From Sphingomonadales bacterium (lineage in GTDB: Bacteria; Pseudomonadota; Alphaproteobacteria; Sphingomonadales; Sphingomonadaceae): a stretch of 37,536 nt of DNA. The stretch covers positions 1 to 37,536 of the forward strand of contig JAIYAA010000035.1 of the NCBI GenBank assembly GCA_027489295.1, written 5' to 3'. The notes under the pieces are model-generated. The model did no database searches. It was not told where the DNA came from and saw only the letters and a program-made list of their open reading frames with translations. The translations under genes and the position numbers were made by a program. The first letter of the stretch is position 1. The number at the start of each line of letters is the position of its first letter. This document shows positions 16,563 through 24,273 of the stretch, piece after piece.

Positions 16563-17603
16563 TCAGATAATCATCGCATCGTCGGATTTGGGATCGACCA
16601 GCAGGATCTCGCCGCGATCGGCAAGGTCCTTGGCCAGGCGGACGAGGCTCGACTGCGCCTCTTCGCAATCGCGGGCACGCACCGGGCCCATGCCGGCCAT
16701 GTCCTCGCGCATCAGCTTGGCGGCGCGCTCGGTCATCGCGTTGAAGAACATCTGCTTCAGCTGATCCGGGGCACCCTTCAGCGCCAGCGCCATCTCGCGC
16801 TTGTCCGCATTGCGGACGATCGACGCGATCGCCGGAGGCAGCAGATTGGCGAGATCCTCGAAGGTGAACATCAGCGCGCGGATGCGTTCGGCGCTCTCCG
16901 GCGCCTTGGCGTCGAGCGCGGTGAGCATCGCTTCCTCGGTCGAGCGGTCGAGCGAGTTGAACAGTTCGGCCATGCTCTCGTGCGGATCGCGCTTCTGCGA
17001 GCGGGAGAGGTTGGTCATGAACTCGGTCTTGAGCGTCTGCTCGACCTGGTTGATCACTTCCTTCTGCACCGTGTCCATCCGCAGCATGCGCATGATCACG
17101 TCGACGGCGAAGTCGCGCGGCAGCTCGGCCAGCACGCGCGCGGCATGGTCGGGGCGCAGCTTGGAGAGGATCACGGCAACGGTCTGCGGATATTCCTGCT
17201 TCAGCGCGCCGGCGAGCACCGTTTCGGAAACGTTGGACAGCTTGTCCCACATCGTGCGGCCCGAGGGACCACGGATATCCTCCATGATCTCCTTGACCTT
17301 GTCATCCGGCAAGATGCCGAAAAGCAGGCGTTCGGTCGTCTCGTAGCTGCCGTGCAGCGAAGCCATGCTCGCCACTTCGCCGGTGAACTGGACGAGCAGA
17401 TATTCCACCACCGCGCTGGGGATGCGGCCCAGCCCGGCGATCGTCGAGGACAGTTCCTTGATCTCGTCGGTGGAGAGCTGGTCCCAGATCGGCGCGCCAT
17501 GCTCCTTGCCGAGCGCAAGCATCAGCGCGGCCGCGCGCTGCGGTCCGGAGAATTTCTTCAGTTCGGGCGGTTCACCCACCGTGGCGACAGAAGCCATGCT
17601 CAT
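16563..17603 (-). CDS. fliG: Motor switch protein FliG
   Basis: FliG is the rotor protein of the C ring that contacts FliF and receives torque from MotA. The 346-residue product has the family length. The N-terminal domain (FSGPQRAAALMLALGKEHGA) binds FliF. The middle region carries the EHPQ-like area. The C-terminal domain shows the ARMADILLM-related region LIFTFEDLANLLPPAI-type sequence and the charged torque helix (REMALALKGAPDQLKQMFFN), followed by MTERAAKLMREDM. It heads a two-gene operon with fliH. A TATAAT element lies 48 bases upstream, inside a near-perfect palindrome shared with the divergent 922-residue gene. Identification is certain. Confidence 0.97.
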   Translation of the reverse strand: MSMASVATVGEPPELKKFSGPQRAAALMLALGKEHGAPIWDQLSTDEIKELSSTIAGLGRIPSAVVEYLLVQFTGEVASMASLHGSYETTERLLFGILPDDKVKEIMEDIRGPSGRTMWDKLSNVSETVLAGALKQEYPQTVAVILSKLRPDHAARVLAELPRDFAVDVIMRMLRMDTVQKEVINQVEQTLKTEFMTNLSRSQKRDPHESMAELFNSLDRSTEEAMLTALDAKAPESAERIRALMFTFEDLANLLPPAIASIVRNADKREMALALKGAPDQLKQMFFNAMTERAAKLMREDMAGMGPVRARDCEEAQSSLVRLAKDLADRGEILLVDPKSDDAMII

Positions 17604-17647
17604 CCCTGCGGAAAATGGTCCGCGCGCACCGCCTGGGCCGCGCTTCC

Positions 17648-17661
17648 CTCTATTATAGAGT
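17648..17661. promoter_or_regulatory. Palindromic TATAAT element between fliG and the 922-residue gene
   Basis: CTCTATTATAGAG (17648-17660) is a 6-bp-arm palindrome. On the minus strand it gives TATAAT (17657-17652), 48 bases before fliG. On the plus strand it gives TATTAT (17651-17656), 31 bases before the ATG at 17688. One site could therefore serve both divergent genes. Confidence 0.48.
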
Positions 17662-17687
17662 TGTTAGGGGAAGGGACGGATCGGACG

Positions 17688-20456
17688 ATGGTTAATTTAT
17701 CAACAAATCTCATCGGGCTGAGTTTGCTCACCGGCCAGAACGCCTTCACTTCGGCGAACACGAGTGCCGTCACCTTCGAGAGCAAGGCGGTGCGCACCGC
17801 CAAGGCGCAGTACACGCTCGATCCCACCACGCCGCCGTGGAAGGACCCGGCGACGACGACGCCGGCGGGCACGCAGCTCGCGTCGATCCTTGCCGCGCGC
17901 ACGCTGGTCGGCGAGGTCAGTTCGGACAGCGCCGGCAATCTGCTGCCCGGCGACGTGAAAACCACCTTCACCTCCTACAAAGCGCTGGATCAGCTCCGCG
18001 TCCTGGCGGAGGCGGCGACCAACACCACCACGTCCGATGCGCAGCGGGCGCAGTATCAGAAGGCGTTCTCCAAGGGCCTTTCCGACCTGCAGAAATATCT
18101 GGCGACCGCCCCGTCCGACCAAGTCGACCTGGCGTTCGGCAAGCCCAGCACCACCGCCACCTCCAGCCAGCTCCAGTCGTCCAGCCAGTATGAGACCCAC
18201 GGCACGCAGGTCGTCAGCAAAGGCGACGATGCAGTGCCGGGCCTGACCGGCAACGAGCAGTTCCAGATCACCCTGACCCGGCCGGGACTGACGCAGAGCT
18301 TCACCGTCGACCTGGCGCAGGGGCCGCAGCCGCCGACGCTGAAATCGGTATCCGAGGCGCTGAACGCACAGATCAGCTCGCAGCTGACCTACAACGAGGA
18401 CGGATCGGTTCGCACCGACAGCAAGGGGCAGCCGGTCTCGCGCTGGCTGGCACGCTTCCAGCCCGAATATGTCAACGGCAAATGGGGCCTGAAGCTCAGC
18501 ACCGCCGACGGGCTGGAGCAGGTGAGCCTGGACCAGGTGAACGCGAAGGACTCGCTGGTCGTCACTACCGGGCAGACCGCGCTCGATGCCCCCACCGCGA
18601 CGCAGGTCTTCCGCCTCAACGACCCTGCCGGCACGAGCACCAGCGACGCGATGGGCACGATCCAGGCGCTGGATCGCCAGGCGACCGCACAGAATGTCGC
18701 CGCGAAGAAGACCACGACGGTGACGACCACGACCGTCGACATGGACGGCAAGGTCAAGACCAACAAGACGACCACCAGCAACGTCTATGCCAGCACCGAT
18801 GCTGCGGCCGTGGCGACCGACGGGCAAGGCTTCAGCTATGTCGTCGGCACCACCAAGGGCGACCTTGGCGCCAACCTTTCCGATGGCGACAACAACCTGT
18901 TCCTCACCAAGATGGACAGCTCCGGCAAGGTAGTGTGGCAGCGCAACCTCGGTGCGGCGGGGTCGGCCACCGGGGCCGCGGTGTCGATCGCGCCCGATGG
19001 CGGCATCGTCGTCGCGGGCACGGTCACCGGCAACTTCAACGGCATTACCGCCGATGGCGACATGGTCGTCGCCAAATATGCCGCCAATGGCGACGAGCAA
19101 TATTCGACCGTGGTCAGCTCGATCGGTAGCGATACTGCGCGGGCGATGACGATCGGTGCCGACGGTTCGGTGTTCGTGGCGGGCCGTGCCGCCAACAAGG
19201 ACGGCGGCGACGCGATGGTGACGCGGATCGACGCGAGCGGGAAGGTGGCCGAGCGCCGCAAGATCGACAGCGGCGGCAGCGACACGATCAGCAGCCTGGC
19301 GGTCGACAAGGACGGCAATCTGCTCGCGATCGTCTCGCAGAACGGCGCGTCCAGCGTGATGAAGATGCAGGCGAGTTCGCTGTCGACGGATCTCGGCAGC
19401 ATCAGCCTGGGCGCCGCCGACGCGCGCGTGATCGCGGTGGCCAGCGATGGCAGCATCGCGGTGGGCGGCGCGACCGACGCGGCGATTCCGGGCAGCCAGG
19501 TGAACACCACCAGCGGCGGACGCGACGGATTCGTCACCCGGATCGATGCCGGCTTCACCACCGCCAGCACCACCTATATCGGCACCAGCGCCGACGATCA
19601 GGTCGACAGCCTCGCCTTCATGAACGGCAAGCTCTATGCCGGCGGCCGCACCACGGGCGACCTGGGTGCGACGAAGCGGGGTGCCGTGGACGGGTTCGTC
19701 AGCCGGCTCGACGCGGCGACCGGCACGATCGAGAACACCAACCAGTTCGGCCAGGCGCTGCTGCGCACGGAGCCGGTGCGGGTGGCGGCGGACAAGGGCG
19801 GCGATACTGCGGTGTCCGCGCTCGGGTTCGGCCGGGGCACGATCAATCCGACGGTGTCCGACAAGGTGACGACGCAGACCACGCTGCGTGCCGGCGATTT
19901 CTTCTCGATCAAGGCGGACGACCTCGCCGTGCGCAAGGTGACGATCGAGAAGGGCGATACGCTCAAGACCATCGCCGATCGGATCCAGGGGATGATCGGC
20001 GCCTCCAAGGGCACCGTCACCGCCACCACCGTGAATGGTGTGCAGTCGCTGCGGATCACGATGAAATCGGGCCACGAGCTCGAGCTGCTGTCGGGGCAGG
20101 ATGGCAGCGATGCGCTGGCCAAGCTCGGCATCGACCCGCAGCGCATCTCCGCCCAGGCGAGCGTTTCCTCCTCGGCGCCCAAGGTACGGCCCGGCGGCAC
20201 CTACGGCATGGATCTGTCCCAGGCGCTGAGCCTGACGTCGCTCGACAGCGCGAAAGTGGCGCTGGGCAAGATCAAAGATGCCATCTCGATGACGCAGACC
20301 GCCTATCGCTCTCTATATTGGGATGACAGCAAGGCGAAGCTGGCGGATGGCACCAAGACCAATACCAAGACCGGCACCTCTTCGACCGCGGTCGAGCAGG
20401 CGCAGCTGAAAAATTACCAGGCGGCGTTGTCGCGCCTCCAGGTCAGCAGTTCGTAA
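17688..20456 (+). CDS. Large flagellar-type protein with internal beta-propeller; FlaEY-like candidate
   Basis: The ATG at 17688 follows GGGGAAGGGACGG; the longer frame upstream overlaps fliG and fliH. The product is 922 residues with no signal peptide, and it starts like an axial protein (MVNLSTNLIGLSLLTGQNAF). Residues about 187-231 (NEQFQITLTRPGLTQSFTVD, SVSEALNAQISSQ) and about 731-814 (LRAGDFFSIKADDLAVRKVT, DTLKTIADRIQGMI) resemble the hook-IN segments of FliD, FlgK and flagellins. Between them, residues about 380-680 form repeats like SBBP beta-propellers (VAGTVTGNFNGITADGDMVV, VFVAGRAANKDGGDAMVTRI). The C terminus is helical. flgB follows 16 bases later. Caulobacter has a large FlaEY protein, also near flgB as I recall; homology is plausible but unproven. 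It may be an exported filament- or hook-associated protein or an assembly factor. Confidence 0.75.
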   Translation: MVNLSTNLIGLSLLTGQNAFTSANTSAVTFESKAVRTAKAQYTLDPTTPPWKDPATTTPAGTQLASILAARTLVGEVSSDSAGNLLPGDVKTTFTSYKALDQLRVLAEAATNTTTSDAQRAQYQKAFSKGLSDLQKYLATAPSDQVDLAFGKPSTTATSSQLQSSSQYETHGTQVVSKGDDAVPGLTGNEQFQITLTRPGLTQSFTVDLAQGPQPPTLKSVSEALNAQISSQLTYNEDGSVRTDSKGQPVSRWLARFQPEYVNGKWGLKLSTADGLEQVSLDQVNAKDSLVVTTGQTALDAPTATQVFRLNDPAGTSTSDAMGTIQALDRQATAQNVAAKKTTTVTTTTVDMDGKVKTNKTTTSNVYASTDAAAVATDGQGFSYVVGTTKGDLGANLSDGDNNLFLTKMDSSGKVVWQRNLGAAGSATGAAVSIAPDGGIVVAGTVTGNFNGITADGDMVVAKYAANGDEQYSTVVSSIGSDTARAMTIGADGSVFVAGRAANKDGGDAMVTRIDASGKVAERRKIDSGGSDTISSLAVDKDGNLLAIVSQNGASSVMKMQASSLSTDLGSISLGAADARVIAVASDGSIAVGGATDAAIPGSQVNTTSGGRDGFVTRIDAGFTTASTTYIGTSADDQVDSLAFMNGKLYAGGRTTGDLGATKRGAVDGFVSRLDAATGTIENTNQFGQALLRTEPVRVAADKGGDTAVSALGFGRGTINPTVSDKVTTQTTLRAGDFFSIKADDLAVRKVTIEKGDTLKTIADRIQGMIGASKGTVTATTVNGVQSLRITMKSGHELELLSGQDGSDALAKLGIDPQRISAQASVSSSAPKVRPGGTYGMDLSQALSLTSLDSAKVALGKIKDAISMTQTAYRSLYWDDSKAKLADGTKTNTKTGTSSTAVEQAQLKNYQAALSRLQVSSS

Positions 20457-20472
20457 GCGGGGTTCTGAATCC

Positions 20473-20892
20473 ATGTCCGACATGCCGTCGATCTTTTCCG
20501 CCATCCAGCTGCGCATGCAGAACCTGTCGCAGCGCCAGCAGGTCATCGCGCAGAATCTCGCCAACAGCGAGACGCCCGGCTACAAGTCGCGCGACATCTC
20601 CGAACCCAATTTCGGCGATCTGCTGCAGGGGGCGGGGGGCGTGAACATCGCGCGCCCGCGCGTCGAACTCACCGGCGCCATGAAGAATCTGGGTGCTACC
20701 CAGCCGGTCGGCAGCGGGCTGGTGTTCGACAAGGACGTGACCGAGACCAAGCCGGACGGCAACAATGTCACGCTCGAAGACCAGCTGCTCAAGATGGGCA
20801 AGGTCCAGGCCGATTTCAGCGCGATGACCAACATCTACCGCAAGCAGATGCTGCTGCTGAAGACCGCGGTGGGCAAGGGCGGCAGCGGCTGA
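20473..20892 (+). CDS. flgB: Proximal rod protein FlgB
   Basis: FlgB is a proximal rod subunit joined to the MS ring through FliE. The 139-residue product has the family length and the axial signature QVIAQNLANSETPGYKSRDI at about residues 24-43. The C-terminal helix follows (NNVTLEDQLLKMGKVQADFS, YRKQMLLLKTAVG). It lies 16 bases after the 922-residue gene in the same direction, so the two are probably co-transcribed. flgC and fliE, its usual partners, do not follow; a strong terminator ends the unit instead. Identification is certain. Confidence 0.95.
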   Translation: MSDMPSIFSAIQLRMQNLSQRQQVIAQNLANSETPGYKSRDISEPNFGDLLQGAGGVNIARPRVELTGAMKNLGATQPVGSGLVFDKDVTETKPDGNNVTLEDQLLKMGKVQADFSAMTNIYRKQMLLLKTAVGKGGSG

Positions 20893-20919
20893 GCCGGAGC
20901 GTTCGTCTTCCGCACGCAC

Positions 20920-20960
20920 AAAAAAGGGGCCGCGAGCGAACTCGCGGCCCCCTTTTATTT
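20920..20960. terminator. Bidirectional terminator between flgB and the PEP-CTERM gene
   Basis: AAAAAGGGGCCGCGAG pairs with CTCGCGGCCCCCTTTTA around CGAA. A T run follows on the plus strand and an A run precedes it, so it can stop both the flgB message and the convergent PEP-CTERM gene message. Confidence 0.92.
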
Positions 20961-20975
20961 CCTGCAGCTACGCGA

Positions 20976-21497
20976 TCAGGCGATCGCGGCGCGCACGTTG
21001 CGGCGGCGACGCACCGAGGCGCCAGCCATCGCGAAGCCACCGATCATCAGGCCCCAGGCAGCCGGCTCCGGCACTGCAGCGAAGCTGTAGCTTGCCGAGT
21101 TCGACACGGTCTTGGCTGCGGTGTTCTTCGCCGTGAACGACACGTCATACCAGCCAGCCTTGGTCACGACGAAGTCGTACAGGTCGCCGGCGGTCGGGTT
21201 CGCCTGGGAAATGCCATTGAACACCAGGTTGGTGAAGGTCACGCCCTTCGCGCCCGGGGTGAGGCTGATGGTGAACGTGCCGGCCGACGCCAGCATGATC
21301 TTGAACGCCGACGTTGCCGTCGTCGGCGTCTTCACCGAACCCTTGCTGATCGACGCAACGGCGCTGCCGGTTTCATCGTTGAACGTGCACGAGCTGATCG
21401 CCGGGCACAGGACCGAAGCGGCCTGTGCGGTGCCGCCGATAAGCTGGGCGCCGGCGATCATCGCGGCGCTCGCCACCAGAGTCTTAAAACGCTTCAT
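20976..21497 (-). CDS. Small secreted PEP-CTERM protein
   Basis: The start at 21497 is chosen because GGGAGGTG lies 6 bases upstream and it opens a signal peptide (MKRFKTLVASAAMIAGAQLI, cleavage after about residue 26, AQA-A). The 173-residue product has a beta-sandwich-like middle (SAFKIMLASAGTFTISLTPG, AGWYDVSFTAKNTAAK). It ends with a PEP-CTERM sorting signal, VPEPAAWGLMIGGFAMAGAS, then RRRR, of the W-containing type common in sphingomonads. Proteins with this tail are processed by an exosortase (EpsH-type) and sent to the envelope or released. The body has no recognised domain. It is monocistronic inside the flagellar locus. An exosortase gene is not in the window. Confidence 0.85.
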   Translation of the reverse strand: MKRFKTLVASAAMIAGAQLIGGTAQAASVLCPAISSCTFNDETGSAVASISKGSVKTPTTATSAFKIMLASAGTFTISLTPGAKGVTFTNLVFNGISQANPTAGDLYDFVVTKAGWYDVSFTAKNTAAKTVSNSASYSFAAVPEPAAWGLMIGGFAMAGASVRRRRNVRAAIA

Positions 21498-21779
21498 ATT
21501 ACACACCTCCCTCGAGCCAATTCCAGCCGCTGGGGGTAGCCCATTCAAAGCGGGCTCTGACACATTCATTCCCATACGTGCTGTCAGAAACCTTTATAGC
21601 GAAATGTCCTCGATTTGCCAGATTTTAGTCAACAGCAAGTTGAGCAAAAAATATCGCTTTATAAACAAGGCGTTAACAGGCATTTCTGGCGAAGTAGAAG
21701 AGGTGCAACGACCTGAAATGATACACTCGCTGCCGCGGTGCAGCGCGGTCTGTGCACCTGCCGCGATTCGAAAAATCCT
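21498..21779. other. Gene-free spacer between the PEP-CTERM gene and the flgI operon
   Basis: No supported gene lies in these 282 bases. They hold the PEP-CTERM gene leader, TATAAA (minus) at 21598-21593, a palindromic TTTATAAA at 21658-21665 and GTTAAC near 21674. The composition is clearly richer in A and T than the flanking genes. Confidence 0.6.
21591..21600 (-). promoter_or_regulatory. TATAAA element upstream of the PEP-CTERM gene
   Basis: The minus strand reads GCTATAAAGG with TATAAA at 21598-21593, 95 bases before the chosen start. The spacing is longer than at the other sites, and a second TATAAA at 21660-21665 makes the assignment uncertain. Confidence 0.3.
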
Positions 21780-22205
21780 TCACAACCGCGCATTTACCGA
21801 GATCGGGGCGGGTGCGTCGATGCCGGCGAGGCCGCCACAGGCGCTGTAGGTCGTGGTGCGGCTGCCGGTGAGTCGTTGTGCTTCTGCAGCAATTGCCGCC
21901 ATCATCTCGGCAGACAGTTCGATCTGGCGCGAAAGTATCCGCGAGTTGACGATCGATGCGTCGCGCAGCGCGCGGCTGGCATCGGAGAGGGTCGCCCGGG
22001 CTTCGGCGTCCAATGTTTCCAGCCAGTCGTCCGGCGTCTCGCGCTTCAGGCGCGCGACTTCGGCCTCGATCCGGCCGGCAAGACGCAGCTTGGCGTTGGC
22101 GATCTCGCCTAGCTCGGGAATGTAGGGCGATTGGGACAGACGCTCGCTTTCCTCCTCCATCAGGGAAGTGAGGGATACCATCGCGTCGACGAGCTGGGTG
22201 ATCAT
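21780..22205 (-). CDS. FlgN-like flagellar protein (probable export chaperone)
   Basis: FlgN-type chaperones hold the hook-junction proteins FlgK and FlgL before export. The 141-residue product is mostly helical, with a long helix at residues 1-60 (MVSLTSLMEEESERLSQSPY, ANAKLRLAGRIEAEVARLKR) and a second at 65-115. This matches the FlgN pattern of a long helical hairpin. The C-terminal 25 residues look disordered. It overlaps the flgJ stop by four bases (ATGA) and is the last gene of flgI-flgJ-flgN-like. FlgN proteins are poorly conserved, so the call relies on size, helical pattern and position. It could also be an unrelated helical flagellar accessory. Confidence 0.6.
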   Translation of the reverse strand: MITQLVDAMVSLTSLMEEESERLSQSPYIPELGEIANAKLRLAGRIEAEVARLKRETPDDWLETLDAEARATLSDASRALRDASIVNSRILSRQIELSAEMMAAIAAEAQRLTGSRTTTYSACGGLAGIDAPAPISVNARL

Positions 22206-22507
22206 TGCTGTCCTTGCTGAAGCTTGAGGATCTGGTCGAGTACGTGCGGCGCGAGGCCGATACCGCCGCGGCGCGCCATTTCGGCGCCCAGCTTTTCGGC
22301 AAGCACCCCGCGGAAGATCTCTTCGCCATTGCCACCGCTGAACTGCTCGTCCTGCTGGACGCTCTGCAGCATCAACTGGGTCATCTGGCCGAGGAAGACG
22401 CTTTCAAATTCCTTCGCCGTCTTCGCGTTCTTCGGATCGACCTTCGGCAGCGGCTTGGCCGGGGTGGCGGCCGAAGCGGCGGCGGGGAGGGGAGAAACGT
22501 CGGTCAT
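22202..22507 (-). CDS. flgJ: Rod-binding protein FlgJ, muramidase-less form (CheL-like)
   Basis: FlgJ caps the growing rod. In enterobacteria it has a second muramidase domain; this 101-residue product has only the N-terminal rod-binding domain, as in many alphaproteobacteria. The signature is AKEFESVFLGQMTQLMLQSV, then GGNGEEIFRGVLAEKLGAEM and GIGLAPHVLDQILKLQ. The ATG at 22507 is chosen over the GTG one codon earlier because it overlaps the flgI stop as TGATG. A separate peptidoglycan-cutting enzyme must be encoded elsewhere. Identification is strong. Confidence 0.88.
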   Translation of the reverse strand: MTDVSPLPAAASAATPAKPLPKVDPKNAKTAKEFESVFLGQMTQLMLQSVQQDEQFSGGNGEEIFRGVLAEKLGAEMARRGGIGLAPHVLDQILKLQQGQQ

Positions 22508-23610
22508 CACTGCACCTCGATTTCGGCCTGGAGCGCGCCGGCGGTCTTGATCGCCTGCAGGATCGTGATCAGGTCGCGCGGGGAGACGCCCAGCGTGTTG
22601 AGCCCGCTGACCAGCGCCTTGAGCGACGAGCCGTTGATCACCGCGAGGCTGGCGCCGTTGCCGTCGTTCACCTGCACCTGGGTGCGCGGCACAACGGTCG
22701 TCTGGCCTTGCGAGAAGGGTGCGGGCTGGGAGACCTGCGGCGCCTCGGTGACCGAGATGGTGAGGCCGCCCTGCGCGATCGCGACCGGCGTGATCCGCAC
22801 GTCGCTGTTCATCACCACCGTGCCCGAGGCTTCGTTGATGACGACCTTGGCCGGCTGATCCACCTTCACCTCGAGGTCGCCGACCTGGGTGACGAGATCG
22901 ATTACCGACCCGCTGAACTGGCCCGACGGGCGGATTTCCACCGTCGCCGGATCGAGCATCTGCGCGGCGCCGGGATAGCGGCCGTTGATCGCCCGGGCGA
23001 TGCGGTCGGCGGTGCTGAAATCGGGGTTCTTCAGCGCGAGCTTCAGGCTGTTCGCCGAGCGCAGCTGATAGGGCACCTCGCGCTCGACGATCGCTCCGCC
23101 GGCGATGCGCGCCGAGGTGGTGACGCCGCGACTGACGCTGGCAGCCGCGCCCTGGCCCTTGAAGCCGGAGACCGCCACCGGCCCCTGCGCCACGGCATAG
23201 ATCTCGCCGTCCAGCGCGCGCAGCGACGAGGCGATCAGCGTGCCGCCCTGCAGGCTGGTGGCGTCGCCCAGCGCCGAGACCTGCACGTCGATCCGCGAGC
23301 CGGAGCGCGAGAAGGGGGGCATCGTCGCGGTGATCGAGACGGCGGCGACGTTCTGCGTGCGCATCTGCGTGCCGCGAATGTTCACGCCCATCCGTTCGAG
23401 CATCGACTGCATCGATTCCTCGGTGAAGGGGGCGTTGCGGATGCGGTCGCCGGTGCCGGCGAGACCGACCACCAGGCCATAGCCGACCAGCTGGTTCTCA
23501 CGGACATTCTCGACGTCGACAATGTCCTTGATCCGCGTCTGGGCCATCGCCTGGGGTGCGCCGACGAAGGCCAGCGCGAGCGCCAGGAACGATGCGGAGA
23601 GACGATACAT
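22507..23610 (-). CDS. flgI: Flagellar P-ring protein FlgI
   Basis: FlgI forms the P ring around the rod at the peptidoglycan. The 367-residue product has the family length. It begins with a signal peptide (residues 1-23, cleavage AMA-QTR). The conserved start of the mature protein follows (RIKDIVDVENVRENQLVGYG, then VVGLAGTGD). Further landmarks are ESMQSMLERMGVN and the C-terminal LNTLGVSPRDLITILQAIKT. It heads flgI-flgJ-flgN-like with translational overlaps at both junctions. A TATAAG element lies 38 bases upstream and fliX diverges from the same gap. FlgA (784-1212) is its chaperone. Identification is certain. Confidence 0.97.
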   Translation of the reverse strand: MYRLSASFLALALAFVGAPQAMAQTRIKDIVDVENVRENQLVGYGLVVGLAGTGDRIRNAPFTEESMQSMLERMGVNIRGTQMRTQNVAAVSITATMPPFSRSGSRIDVQVSALGDATSLQGGTLIASSLRALDGEIYAVAQGPVAVSGFKGQGAAASVSRGVTTSARIAGGAIVEREVPYQLRSANSLKLALKNPDFSTADRIARAINGRYPGAAQMLDPATVEIRPSGQFSGSVIDLVTQVGDLEVKVDQPAKVVINEASGTVVMNSDVRITPVAIAQGGLTISVTEAPQVSQPAPFSQGQTTVVPRTQVQVNDGNGASLAVINGSSLKALVSGLNTLGVSPRDLITILQAIKTAGALQAEIEVQ

Positions 23611-23644
23611 AAACCTCTCGGGCCAAGTGGAAAATTAACGCTAC

Positions 23645-23660
23645 TCGTCTTATAGGAAGA
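23645..23660 (-). promoter_or_regulatory. TCTTCCTATAAG element upstream of flgI
   Basis: The minus strand reads TCTTCCTATAAGACGA with TATAAG at 23654-23649, 38 bases before flgI. The 12 bases TCTTCCTATAAG recur exactly upstream of the HAD gene (37423-37412, minus). The fliX gene diverges 41 bases away on the other side. Confidence 0.5.
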
Positions 23661-23694
23661 GGAGAGCCAACACGGCTCGCGAGGGCCTGATTTC

Positions 23695-24111
23695 GTGCGT
23701 ATCGACAGCCTGTCCCCGATGATGGCACGCAACCTGCTGGCGGCGTTGCCCAAGTCCGTGGCCGGCTATGCGAACCCCGCGGACGAGCCGGCCGCGATGC
23801 CGCACCAGCCGCTGGCGGTGGCCGGCGCGGTGCCGGCGACGAGCGTGCAGGCGCTGGTGGCAATCGCGGTCAACAATCCCATCGCCGAACGCCGTCGCAA
23901 GCAGGCGCGCGATGCCGAACGCGGGATCGATGCGCTCGACCGGCTGCACAAGGAACTGGTGGCTGGCACCCCCAATGTCGCCAGGCTGCGCGAAATCGCG
24001 CAATGGTCGCAGACCATTTCGATTCCAGAAGAACCGACGCTCGCCGAATTGATGCGTGAAATCGACCTGCGCGTCCGCGTCGAACTGGCCAAGCTCGACA
24101 TCCAGGTCTGA
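23695..24111 (+). CDS. fliX: Class II flagellar assembly regulator FliX
   Basis: In Caulobacter, FliX is a small protein that binds FlbD and ties late flagellar gene expression to assembly of the basal body. The 138-residue product starts at GTG (23695). It has a variable N terminus and a conserved C-terminal half: SVQALVAIAVNNPIAERRRK, then ERGIDALDRLHKELVAG, and at the end LMREIDLRVRVELAKLDI. From memory this matches the FliX ERRRR-x-A, LD-x-L and EIDxRxxVELAKL pattern. The gene diverges from flgI as in Caulobacter. It is far from flbD, whose product here has lost key activator residues, so how FliX acts on it is an open question. Confidence 0.82.
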   Translation: MRIDSLSPMMARNLLAALPKSVAGYANPADEPAAMPHQPLAVAGAVPATSVQALVAIAVNNPIAERRRKQARDAERGIDALDRLHKELVAGTPNVARLREIAQWSQTISIPEEPTLAELMREIDLRVRVELAKLDIQV

Positions 24112-24273
24112 ACGGCGCCCTCGGGCGCACGCATCTTGCTGACGCAATCGCGCATCCGCGCAACCTGCTGGTGAAGCTTCGCGACGCAAGGTGGCGTCCG
24201 CGCATTCTCGAACAAGCGGCTTTCGCAACTCTCTCCTTTACGGTAACAGCTTGTTAACAAAAGGGGAGATGTC

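Noticed and set aside
17700..20075. 791-residue open frame on the minus strand
   Set aside because: It lies antisense to the 922-residue gene, has biased Arg/Gly/His composition and no start signals.
24115..24128. GCGCCC-TC-GGGCGC palindrome after fliX
   Set aside because: The loop of 2 bases is too short for a stable hairpin and no T run follows, so it is not called a terminator.
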